From NCBI GenBank assembly GCA_964568805.1, contig CAZMRW010000008.1, positions 17,144 to 81,143 on the forward strand: DNA of 64,000 bases. The letters are read 5' to 3'. Position 1 is the first letter of the stretch, and every line of letters begins with the position of its first letter. Shown piece after piece: positions 42,437 through 49,082 of this stretch. The notes beneath the pieces were generated by a model, which did no database searches, had not been told where the DNA came from, and saw only the letters and a list, made by a program, of their open reading frames with translations. Source of the stretch: CAZMRW01 sp964568805 (GTDB taxonomy: Bacteria > Pseudomonadota > Gammaproteobacteria > Methylococcales > Methylomonadaceae). A program made the translations under genes and the position numbers.

Positions 42437-42916
42437 TCAAACCTCCGGTTCATTGAACGACTCAGGGTGCGCAGGAGCGAGCGCCGCTTCAGGGACTTGC
42501 AGGAGTCTGCCCTGGAAGGCGACATGGTATTGAATCCGCTCGCTGTCCCTGAGTACCTTTAAAACTTCGCCCTCCGTGCCTTTTGCGAACAGGATCCGGC
42601 CCTGCATGCCTAAATCGACGGCGCATAGCACTTTGTCCCTGAACTCAAAGCGGCTGGGATGCCACGGCTCGTCAGCGCCTATCAATTCTTCCAGACGGCA
42701 GCCGACCATTCGTCCATGGTTTAGAAAGTGGACGGTAAAAATCACCTGGTCCTGGAGAAAAGTGCCTACTTCGATGACATTGCCGACGCTGCCCCGGCGA
42801 ATCAACAAGGCGCCGACTTCCATGCCGGGGTAGGTGCCGTCATTGCGGACGTTTCTGGTCACCCGGACCGCTTCGCCGTATTCAAACCGGCCCTCATCAA
42901 AGCGTTCGGGTTTCAT
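42437..42916 (-). CDS. nifZ: NifZ, P-cluster maturation factor
   Basis: This 159-residue protein has the NifZ domain in the first 80 residues (GEAVRVTRNVRNDGTYPG ... GSVGNVIEVGTFLQD ... VHFLNHGRMVGCRLEELI), followed by a second SH3-like repeat to the end. In Azotobacter NifZ helps form the second P-cluster of the MoFe protein. Its start overlaps the nifW stop by 4 bp. Confidence 0.93.
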   Translation of the reverse strand: MKPERFDEGRFEYGEAVRVTRNVRNDGTYPGMEVGALLIRRGSVGNVIEVGTFLQDQVIFTVHFLNHGRMVGCRLEELIGADEPWHPSRFEFRDKVLCAVDLGMQGRILFAKGTEGEVLKVLRDSERIQYHVAFQGRLLQVPEAALAPAHPESFNEPEV

Positions 42917-43227
42917 GTTTTGATATCGCTTAACGAAACAAACGCCGTTTGCGGCTCGCCCATCGCAAACACTTTAAACACCTTTTCGGTTTGGGCATTG
43001 GATTCGACAAAATCCTGATAGGCCCGCATCAGCAATTTGCTGTATACGGCTCGCTTTGCCGGTTCATTTTCAGGCATTTCATCGCCGGCTTTTTGTAAAT
43101 AATCATGAAAACGCTGCAAAATATGCAAGCGGTTGACATGCACCACATGCTGATCATAGTCCAGCTGAAAATACTGCAGGAAATCTTCTGCAGATTCCAG
43201 CTCATCCATTTCTTCTTCAAAGCTCAT
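42913..43227 (-). CDS. nifW: NifW, nitrogenase stabilising protein
   Basis: This 104-residue acidic helical protein carries the NifW pattern ESAEDFLQYFQLDYDQHVVHVNRLHILQRFHDYL. NifW binds the MoFe protein during maturation and protects it from oxygen. GGAG precedes the ATG at 43227. It is coupled to nifZ. Confidence 0.92.
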   Translation of the reverse strand: MSFEEEMDELESAEDFLQYFQLDYDQHVVHVNRLHILQRFHDYLQKAGDEMPENEPAKRAVYSKLLMRAYQDFVESNAQTEKVFKVFAMGEPQTAFVSLSDIKT

Positions 43228-43246
43228 GTCTAGTCTCCGGTTGGAT

Positions 43247-43357
43247 TCAAATGGGGCCGACTAAAGAGGCGTCCTGGGTTAAAAGATAGATGACCAGAAT
43301 GATAAACACAGCCAAGCTCAATAGTCCCAGTAATGACACATTTTTCTCTTTCATCAT
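43247..43357 (-). CDS. 36-residue membrane peptide in the nif operon
   Basis: A small frame between the TPR gene and nifW encodes MMKEKNVSLLGLLSLAVFII and a further sixteen residues ending SLVGPI. It has a short charged head, one membrane segment of about 20 residues and a short tail. TCGGAGC lies eight bases before the first ATG (43357). The gap it fills is otherwise 190 bp of empty sequence in a tightly packed operon. Function unknown; it could be a membrane tether or a regulator of an Rnf or transport protein. Confidence 0.6.
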   Translation of the reverse strand: MMKEKNVSLLGLLSLAVFIILVIYLLTQDASLVGPI

Positions 43358-43421
43358 GATCTTGCTCCGATAATAAAAACTTGCGCGATTGGATTGCGCC
43401 AAACTACCAACCGCAGATGCT

Positions 43422-43934
43422 TTAGGCGATCGAGCCAGCCTCTGCTTTACGTTTGATCACCAATTCCAATAATCCCTGAGCGCCGATTCTGTCCTTGCTG
43501 TCGAGTTCGACCAGCTTTTCGAAAATGGCCTGGCTCAAATCCAGATTTTCCAGACGCATATTCAAGAAGCCGATGGCTTTCAGGGTAAACAAATACATCC
43601 TGACCTGCGTCAATAATTCGGCAGGCGTTTGGGTGATGTGTTCGGACTGCAGCTCATGCCAGTTTTCAGGAAAAGCCAGCAATGCCCTGATGACGGCCAA
43701 TGCTTTGCCGGTCGCGTTTAAGGCCTCTTCCAGCCGATGCTGGTAATAATAAAAGCGGTTCAATGCCACCAGAACGTTCAACGATTCAGGCGCAAGAAAA
43801 TAGGCTTTAAGCAAGGGAAGTTCGGCATCACCCTGCGCATAATTCTCCGCTGCGATTGCGATCATTTCCTTAACGCCCGCCACATCGGGTTCGTCAAAAT
43901 ACAGGCCTTGCGCGTCAAAATCCAACAGATCCAT
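43422..43934 (-). CDS. TPR-like nif cluster protein
   Basis: A 170-residue helical protein with one or two tetratricopeptide-like units (ENYAQGDAELPLLKAYFLAPESLNVLVALNRFYYYQHRLEEAL and LFTLKAIGFLNMRLENLDLSQAIFEKL by their spacing). Similar unnamed genes stand between cysE and nifW in Azotobacter, so it is a conserved nif accessory gene without a named role. Its ATG follows the cysE stop directly. Confidence 0.75.
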   Translation of the reverse strand: MDLLDFDAQGLYFDEPDVAGVKEMIAIAAENYAQGDAELPLLKAYFLAPESLNVLVALNRFYYYQHRLEEALNATGKALAVIRALLAFPENWHELQSEHITQTPAELLTQVRMYLFTLKAIGFLNMRLENLDLSQAIFEKLVELDSKDRIGAQGLLELVIKRKAEAGSIA

Positions 43935-44723
43935 CTAAGCCCTCGCCGCCAGTTTTACCGGACCTTCTTTCCTGGGGACACAGACGCTTTCCCCTTCGCA
44001 CACATCGCAATCTTCTTCAACCGTGACTTTATTTCCGATTTGTCGGGCTTCCAGTTCGTCAATCCGATCGATCAAACAGGCAATTGCCTTGCCGACCGGG
44101 TCGGGAATTAGATGATGATCCAGATCGATGCCGTGCCTGTTCTGAATTTGCGTCCCTTTACTTTGAATGACACGGCCGGGAATGCCGACCACGGTACAGC
44201 ACGGCGGCACATCCTTGACGACAACCGAGTTGGCGCCGACACGGACATTGTTGCCCAGGGTAATGGCGCCGAGGATCTTGGCTCCGGAACCCACCAGCAC
44301 ATTATTGCCGAGAGTCGGATGGCGCTTTTCCCGATTCCAGGTGGTGCCGCCCAGAGTGACGCCGTGATAGAGCGTTACATCGTTGCCGATCTCTGCTGTC
44401 TCGCCGATCACGACGCCCAGGGCATGATCGATGAATAAACGGCGCCCGATGGTGGCGCCCGGATGAATTTCGACACTGGTAAACATTTTGGTCAGCGCCG
44501 CCAGGATTCTGGCGGTCAATTTCCAGTTCGCCCGCCATAAACGGTGGGTGATACGGTGCATCAGCACCGCATGGACGCCCGAATAGGTCAGTAATATTTC
44601 CCAGACGCTGTGTGCGGCAGGGTCACGGCCGAATACACAATAAACATCCTCGTTCCATTGGGCGAAAAAACTCAGCGGTTTTTCGGTGTTGATGCTTGCA
44701 TTTTCAGACATGACCCTAACCAT
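43935..44723 (-). CDS. cysE: serine O-acetyltransferase, nif-associated
   Basis: Makes O-acetylserine for cysteine, the sulfur source of NifS. The left-handed helix repeats are visible with HPGATIGRRLFIDHALGVVIGE and the catalytic His stretch TLYHGVTLGGTTW. It has 262 residues from the ATG at 44723. That ATG shares its A with the TAA of a small upstream ORF (TAATG) and has GGAG nine bases above it; an ATG at 44711 is possible. It corresponds to cysE1 of the Azotobacter nif cluster, a second copy dedicated to nitrogenase Fe-S demand. Confidence 0.93.
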   Translation of the reverse strand: MVRVMSENASINTEKPLSFFAQWNEDVYCVFGRDPAAHSVWEILLTYSGVHAVLMHRITHRLWRANWKLTARILAALTKMFTSVEIHPGATIGRRLFIDHALGVVIGETAEIGNDVTLYHGVTLGGTTWNREKRHPTLGNNVLVGSGAKILGAITLGNNVRVGANSVVVKDVPPCCTVVGIPGRVIQSKGTQIQNRHGIDLDHHLIPDPVGKAIACLIDRIDELEARQIGNKVTVEEDCDVCEGESVCVPRKEGPVKLAARA

Positions 44724-44893
44724 TAGCTGATGCTCCAAGTCGTTTTACCCGGGACGGGCGCCCCGGGTATTCTGAAAAAAGAACCGGGAAATCGATCGTC
44801 CTGATCAGGAATTTCCCGCAGAGGCGAACTTAATCGATTCTCTATGGATTCTGTCTCGCTTTCTCTGGCTTGTTGGTCGAGGTGCTCATTCAT
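44723..44893 (-). CDS. possible 56-residue protein between nifV and cysE
   Basis: An ATG at 44893 preceded by AGGAG (eight bases) opens a 56-codon frame beginning MNEHLDQQARESETESIENR. It ends in TAA overlapping the cysE ATG as TAATG, a classic coupling arrangement. The peptide is hydrophilic, rich in E, D and R at first and in P and G later, so probably disordered. No family is recognised. It may be a true small protein or only a coupling leader for cysE. Confidence 0.45.
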   Translation of the reverse strand: MNEHLDQQARESETESIENRLSSPLREIPDQDDRFPGSFFRIPGAPVPGKTTWSIS

Positions 44894-44904
44894 AACTGCA
44901 GCTC

Positions 44905-46029
44905 CTAAAGATTTTGATGAAATCGGTTGAGGTCGACCGCTTTGGGGGATTGTTTGGTATCGCTGACAAAGCGCCTGACCTGCATTAATAAGGCTTGTGC
45001 CTGTGTTCGAGTGACCGGTATGCCCATTTGTTGGTAGGCATGAATGACCCCCTGTGTACCGGAATGTTTGCCCAAAACCAATTGATGGCTGCGTCCAACC
45101 ACGGCAGGATCAACCCCTTGATAATTATTAGGGTCCTTTAACAGCCCATCGACATGAATGCCGGCTTCATGGCTGAATACCTTTTTACCGACCAGACTTT
45201 TGCGGCTGCCGATGGCATCGCCCGAGGCGCTGGCGACTTGTTCCGATAAGGCAGGGAAATTCTGTAAATTAATTCCTGTTTCGATGTCGTACAATTGCTT
45301 CAGTCCGACCACCACTTCTTCCAGGGCGGCATTGCCGGCGCGCTCGCCCAGGCCATTAACCGTCGTATTGACATGAGTCGCACCCGCCAGGGCAGCCGCC
45401 AACGTATTGGCGGTGGCAAGCCCCAGATCGTCATGGGCGTGCATTTCAATTTCCAGATCGGTTGCGGCTCGTAATGTCTTGATCGTCTCAAAGACACCGA
45501 AAGGCTCCATAATGCCGACCGTATCGGCGAATCGAATCCGGCTGGCTCCCGCCAATTGGGCGGCCTCGGCCATCCGTATCAAAAAATCCACATCCGCCCG
45601 CGAGGCGTCCTCCATGCCGACACAGACTTCCATATTCAAACTTCGCGCTTCATCAACACAGCGGCTAATGCTGTTTAACACCCACTGCCGGCTTTGCTTG
45701 AGCTTGTACTGAATATGCTGATCCGACGCCGAGATGGATAAATCGACTTTATCCACATTCAGGCCTAAACAGGCATGCAAGTCATCGCGGCGCATCCGGG
45801 ACCAGACCAGCAGCCTTGGCGGCAATTCCAACGCCGCAATCGCCTTGATTTCCTCCCGTTCCGCCGGACCCATGGCCGGAATGCCGATTTCCAGTTCCGG
45901 CATGCCGAGGCCCGCGAGCTGCGTCGCAATCGTCAGCTTTTCATCCAGCGAAAAGGCGACGCCGGCCGATTGCTCGCCATCCCTGAGCGTGGTGTCGTCG
46001 ATGATGATATGGCGGGGTTGGGTTTTCAT
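44905..46029 (-). CDS. nifV: homocitrate synthase NifV
   Basis: Condenses acetyl-CoA and 2-oxoglutarate to homocitrate, the organic part of the FeMo-cofactor. The 374 residues carry the DRE-TIM signatures: IIDDTTLRDGEQSAGVAF at the N-terminus, HAHDDLGLATAN for the metal and LGERAGNAALEEVVVGL. Its length and cluster position favour NifV over LeuA or LysS homologues. Confidence 0.95.
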   Translation of the reverse strand: MKTQPRHIIIDDTTLRDGEQSAGVAFSLDEKLTIATQLAGLGMPELEIGIPAMGPAEREEIKAIAALELPPRLLVWSRMRRDDLHACLGLNVDKVDLSISASDQHIQYKLKQSRQWVLNSISRCVDEARSLNMEVCVGMEDASRADVDFLIRMAEAAQLAGASRIRFADTVGIMEPFGVFETIKTLRAATDLEIEMHAHDDLGLATANTLAAALAGATHVNTTVNGLGERAGNAALEEVVVGLKQLYDIETGINLQNFPALSEQVASASGDAIGSRKSLVGKKVFSHEAGIHVDGLLKDPNNYQGVDPAVVGRSHQLVLGKHSGTQGVIHAYQQMGIPVTRTQAQALLMQVRRFVSDTKQSPKAVDLNRFHQNL

Positions 46030-46037
46030 AGTTCACC

Positions 46038-46100
46038 GTAGGGTACGCATCGCGTACCATTACCATTTAACTCCTAAAAGGTACGCCATGCGTACCCTAC
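46038..46100. repeat. inverted repeat between nifS and nifV
   Basis: Arms of 21 bp (46038-46058 and 46080-46100) starting GTAGGGTACGCAT pair with one mismatch around a 21-nt spacer. The nifS stop codon (46097-46099) lies inside the right arm, so the repeat provides the end of nifS. Part-copies occur at 30817 and in changed form at 50773. It is probably a small dispersed element of this genome that now shapes the nifS-nifV mRNA. Confidence 0.75.
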
Positions 46101-47305
46101 GCGTAGGTCGGCTTGAAAGCCTGTTCGGGGTTCGCCACCGGGCCGTCTCCGTCCCAGTAAGGCGACAATTTGCGCAGGGTCGCAACGATGCCGGGTATTA
46201 CTTTCAGCACTTCATCCACTTCCGCCATCGTGTTATAGCGCGAGAAGGAAAAACGTATCGTGCCGTGCGCGGCAGTGTAGGGGATATCCATCGCCCGCAT
46301 CACATGCGAAGGCTCCAGCGATCCGGACGTACAGGCCGAGCCGCTCGATGCCGCGATACCGGCTTTATTGAGCAGCATCAAAATCGACTCGCCTTCGATA
46401 TATTCAAAGGCGATATCGGTGGTGTTCGGCAGCCGGTTGTTCAAATCGCCGGTCACGAAACAATGCGGAATATTCGCGGTAATGCCTTGCTCCAGTCGGT
46501 CGCGCATGGCCTTGACCTGGGTGTTCTCGTACTCGATATACTGTAGCGCCAGTTCGCACGCCTTGCCGAGACCGACAATGGATGCGCTGTTTTCGGTGCC
46601 TGCCCTGCGGCCGCGCTCCTGATGGCCGCCGCGCAGCAACGGACGGTAACGGGTGCCGCGACGCAGATACAGCACACCGATGCCTTTGGGCGCATGCAGC
46701 TTGTGACCCGATAACGACAGCATATCGATTTTGGTATCCTGCAGCATCATCGGTATCTTGCCTACCGCCTGCACGGCATCGGTATGGAACATCACGCCAG
46801 CCGCGTTCGCCATGGCCGCCATTTCCGCAACCGGGAAAATCGTACCCGTTTCATTATTGGCCCACATCACCGAGGCAATCGCCACCTGATCCGACAGCAG
46901 ATTTTTAAAGGCATTGAGATTCAAGCGTCCGGCCTTATCGACCGGCATTCTGTGGATGGTGTAACCTTCCTTTTCAAGATATTCGCACAGATTTAATATG
47001 GCCGGATGTTCTACGGCGGTGGTAATGATTTCCTTTTTATTCGGCTGTGCTTTAATAGCGGAAAGTATCGCCGTGGAGTTGGATTCGGTGCCGCAGGACG
47101 TAAAAATGATTTCGGAATCATGTTCACAGCCGATTAAGGCCTGGACCTGTTGCCGGGCCTGTTTAAGTCCTCGGGCCACGCCGTCGGCGAATTTATGGAT
47201 CGATGACGGATTGCCGTATTGTTCAAGAAAGTAGGGGATCATCACGTCGACCACGGCCGGGTCGACCTTGGTGGTGGCATTGTTATCCAGATAGATGTCG
47301 GTCAT
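46097..47305 (-). CDS. nifS: cysteine desulfurase NifS
   Basis: A PLP enzyme that passes sulfur from cysteine to NifU. The PLP lysine is in SLSGHKLHAPKG and the active-site cysteine in SSGSACTSGSLEPSHV, with N-terminal YLDNNATTKVDP. It has 402 residues. Adjacent to nifU, as always. The last codons (TYA and stop) overlap a dispersed hairpin repeat. Confidence 0.97.
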   Translation of the reverse strand: MTDIYLDNNATTKVDPAVVDVMIPYFLEQYGNPSSIHKFADGVARGLKQARQQVQALIGCEHDSEIIFTSCGTESNSTAILSAIKAQPNKKEIITTAVEHPAILNLCEYLEKEGYTIHRMPVDKAGRLNLNAFKNLLSDQVAIASVMWANNETGTIFPVAEMAAMANAAGVMFHTDAVQAVGKIPMMLQDTKIDMLSLSGHKLHAPKGIGVLYLRRGTRYRPLLRGGHQERGRRAGTENSASIVGLGKACELALQYIEYENTQVKAMRDRLEQGITANIPHCFVTGDLNNRLPNTTDIAFEYIEGESILMLLNKAGIAASSGSACTSGSLEPSHVMRAMDIPYTAAHGTIRFSFSRYNTMAEVDEVLKVIPGIVATLRKLSPYWDGDGPVANPEQAFKPTYA

Positions 47306-47308
47306 GGT

Positions 47309-48208
47309 TTACGCTCCTACAGCTTCTTTGGGCATTTGCGTTGCCGGGACGACTTTTATGAATTCGCCCATCACTTCCATCAGGCGCTGCTGAATGCCCG
47401 CAATCGTCATCGCCGCCATCTGGCAGCCGCTGCAGGCGCCGGTCATGTTGACGTATGCGGTGTTGCCGATGACTTCAACCAGCTCCACGTCGCCGCCGTC
47501 CGCCATCAGCGATGGTCTGAGCGACTCCAGCACCTGCTCGATCTTTTTGATGCGTTGCAGATTGGTCATTGGCGCCTTGACGGCCGCGATTTTGGCGGGC
47601 TGCTCAATGGGCGCAGCTTGAGGATCAAATTTTTCGCCCTTTTCGGTCAGCACTTTTTCCAGGATGGCTTCAATATCTTCATGGCACGCCGCACAGCCGC
47701 CGCCGGCTTTGGTAAAGTTGGTCACATCCTGTACGGTGCGCAATTTATTGGCCCAGATCATTTCCTCGATCATTACCGCATCGATCGCGAAACATTTACA
47801 GATCAGCGCGCCTTCTTCATGATCGTCTTTCCATTCTTCGCCGCGATAATTGGCAATCGCCGCCTGCAGCGCTTCGCGTCCCATGACCGAGCAGTGCATT
47901 TTTTCGGGCGGCAGCCCTTCGAGGTGATCGGCGATATCCTGATTGGTGACTTTTAGCGCTTCATCGAGGGTCATGCCTTTAATGATTTCAGTCAATACCG
48001 ACGACGATGCAATAGCCGAACCGCAACCGAAGGTTTGAAAGCCCGCCTCGAGGATGACTTCACTCTCATCATCAACCTTCAGGGTCAGCCGCAAGGCATC
48101 GCCGCAACTGATTGAACCCACTTCGCCGGTCGCATTGGCATCAACGACCGCGCCTGCATTTTTCGGGTTAAAAAAATGTTCTTTTACTTTGTCTGAATAG
48201 TCCCACAT
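47309..48208 (-). CDS. nifU: NifU Fe-S cluster scaffold
   Basis: A three-domain scaffold of 299 residues. The IscU-like part has Cys35 (SISCGDALRL), the Cys in QTFGCGSAIAS and the Cys in KMHCSVMG. A central permanent [2Fe-2S] domain follows (CKCFAID ... CAACHEDIE), then a C-terminal Nfu domain (TGACSGCQMAAMTI). All cluster cysteines are present. It provides [4Fe-4S] clusters to NifH and to FeMo-co assembly. The domain order separates it from housekeeping IscU. Confidence 0.97.
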   Translation of the reverse strand: MWDYSDKVKEHFFNPKNAGAVVDANATGEVGSISCGDALRLTLKVDDESEVILEAGFQTFGCGSAIASSSVLTEIIKGMTLDEALKVTNQDIADHLEGLPPEKMHCSVMGREALQAAIANYRGEEWKDDHEEGALICKCFAIDAVMIEEMIWANKLRTVQDVTNFTKAGGGCAACHEDIEAILEKVLTEKGEKFDPQAAPIEQPAKIAAVKAPMTNLQRIKKIEQVLESLRPSLMADGGDVELVEVIGNTAYVNMTGACSGCQMAAMTIAGIQQRLMEVMGEFIKVVPATQMPKEAVGA

Positions 48209-48241
48209 GGCTTTATCCTCGGAAAATAGTTTGCAGATCCA

Positions 48242-48598
48242 TTAAGAACAGGTTTTTGTTCCGGCGCCTTCGGCATTGGTATTGAACGAAGATCCGCAAG
48301 CGCAACTTTTAGCCGCATTCGGGTTGGTAAATTTGAATCCGGAGCCATCGATGCTGTCGAGAAAATCGATCGACATGCCGTCGAGCATCGGCAGGCTGAC
48401 CGGATCGATAAACACTTTCACGTCGCCGCAATCAATGACGGTGTCTTCCGGCGTATGCTCGGCATCGAGTTTCAAGCCGTATTGATAGCCCGAACATCCG
48501 CCATCGGTGACTTCAATACGAAGACCGGCGGAAGGCGTTCCCGACCCGGCGATAAACCGGCCAACAGCGTTAATGGCCTTTTCTGTTAATGTGATCAT
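48242..48598 (-). CDS. iscA: nif-associated IscA/HesB-type A-type carrier
   Basis: A 118-residue A-type Fe-S carrier with the three family cysteines: one in TDGGCSGYQYGL and two in KSCACGSSF (CACG instead of the common CGCG). It heads the nif accessory operon, as nifiscA does in Azotobacter. The ATG at 48598 has AGGAG five to nine bases upstream. A sigma-54 promoter lies at 48643-48659, giving a leader of about 35 nt. Confidence 0.93.
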   Translation of the reverse strand: MITLTEKAINAVGRFIAGSGTPSAGLRIEVTDGGCSGYQYGLKLDAEHTPEDTVIDCGDVKVFIDPVSLPMLDGMSIDFLDSIDGSGFKFTNPNAAKSCACGSSFNTNAEGAGTKTCS

Positions 48599-48642
48599 CT
48601 TAAGTCTCCTGAATGGTTTGGCATCGTTCTTGTAAATACTTC

Positions 48643-48659
48643 TAGCAACCTGTATGCCA
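48643..48659 (-). promoter_or_regulatory. sigma-54 promoter of the iscA-nifUSV operon
   Basis: On the leftward strand TGGCATACAGGTTGCTA matches TGGCAC-N5-TTGCW with one mismatch and exact GG-N10-GC spacing. The expected start of transcription is near 48633. A NifA site lies 108 bp upstream. Confidence 0.8.
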
Positions 48660-48766
48660 TTTTGTTTGTTATTCATTAATGGCTTGTTTAATAAGGTTTT
48701 AATAAATCAGGCATACAGTAAACTGCACACATGCAAACAGCTTTTACTCGCACACAAAGCCGACAA

Positions 48767-48782
48767 TGTAAGCTTTGCTACA
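48767..48782. promoter_or_regulatory. NifA upstream activator site
   Basis: TGT-AAGCTTTGCT-ACA fits the NifA consensus TGT-N10-ACA exactly. It is 108-124 bp upstream of the leftward sigma-54 promoter, a usual activator distance. It is also only 19 bp before the rightward NifZ-like gene. Confidence 0.75.
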
Positions 48783-48800
48783 AACACAAGGGGACAAGGT

Positions 48801-49064
48801 ATGAAAATTGAAGATCTGGATATTGGCGATGTCGTTTATGCGGCAAAAACGATTATTGACGATGGTTCCATGCCGAACGGCGCCGCTGGCGACATATTGG
48901 CCGAGGCAGGAACGCGCGGCGTCATCGCCCTGATCGGACATGTGGAAGAAGAGCCTGAACGCAGCGTTTTTCTGGTGCGCTTTGAAGATAAAGACCTGAA
49001 TCTTGGCAATCCGATCGGCTGCTGGGTTGAGGATTTGGCACTGGAGCCCAAGCAGGTTAATTAA
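48801..49064 (+). CDS. NifZ-like small protein
   Basis: An 87-residue single NifZ-type domain: DIGDVVYAAKTIIDDGSMP, then GTRGVIALIGHVEEEPERSVFLVRF in pieces that match the GxxGxV and VxF pattern of NifZ. It is distinct from the longer NifZ at 42437. AAGG precedes the ATG at 48801. It reads away from the iscA operon and is followed 18 bp later by the SagB-like gene, so they form one unit. A role in nitrogenase maturation is likely from the domain and site, but is inferred. Confidence 0.75.
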   Translation: MKIEDLDIGDVVYAAKTIIDDGSMPNGAAGDILAEAGTRGVIALIGHVEEEPERSVFLVRFEDKDLNLGNPIGCWVEDLALEPKQVN

Positions 49065-49082
49065 TCTGCATTTAATGTAATC

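Noticed and set aside
41563..48598. Separate promoters for nifM, nifW or cysE inside the operon
   Set aside because: Genes overlap or abut and no -24/-12 or clear -35/-10 pair was found in the few gaps.
48619..48634. Rightward sigma-54-like TGGCATCGTTCTTGTA for the NifZ-like gene
   Set aside because: The -12 block has GT in place of the essential GC, it overlaps the leader of the leftward operon, and the NifA site would be downstream of it.
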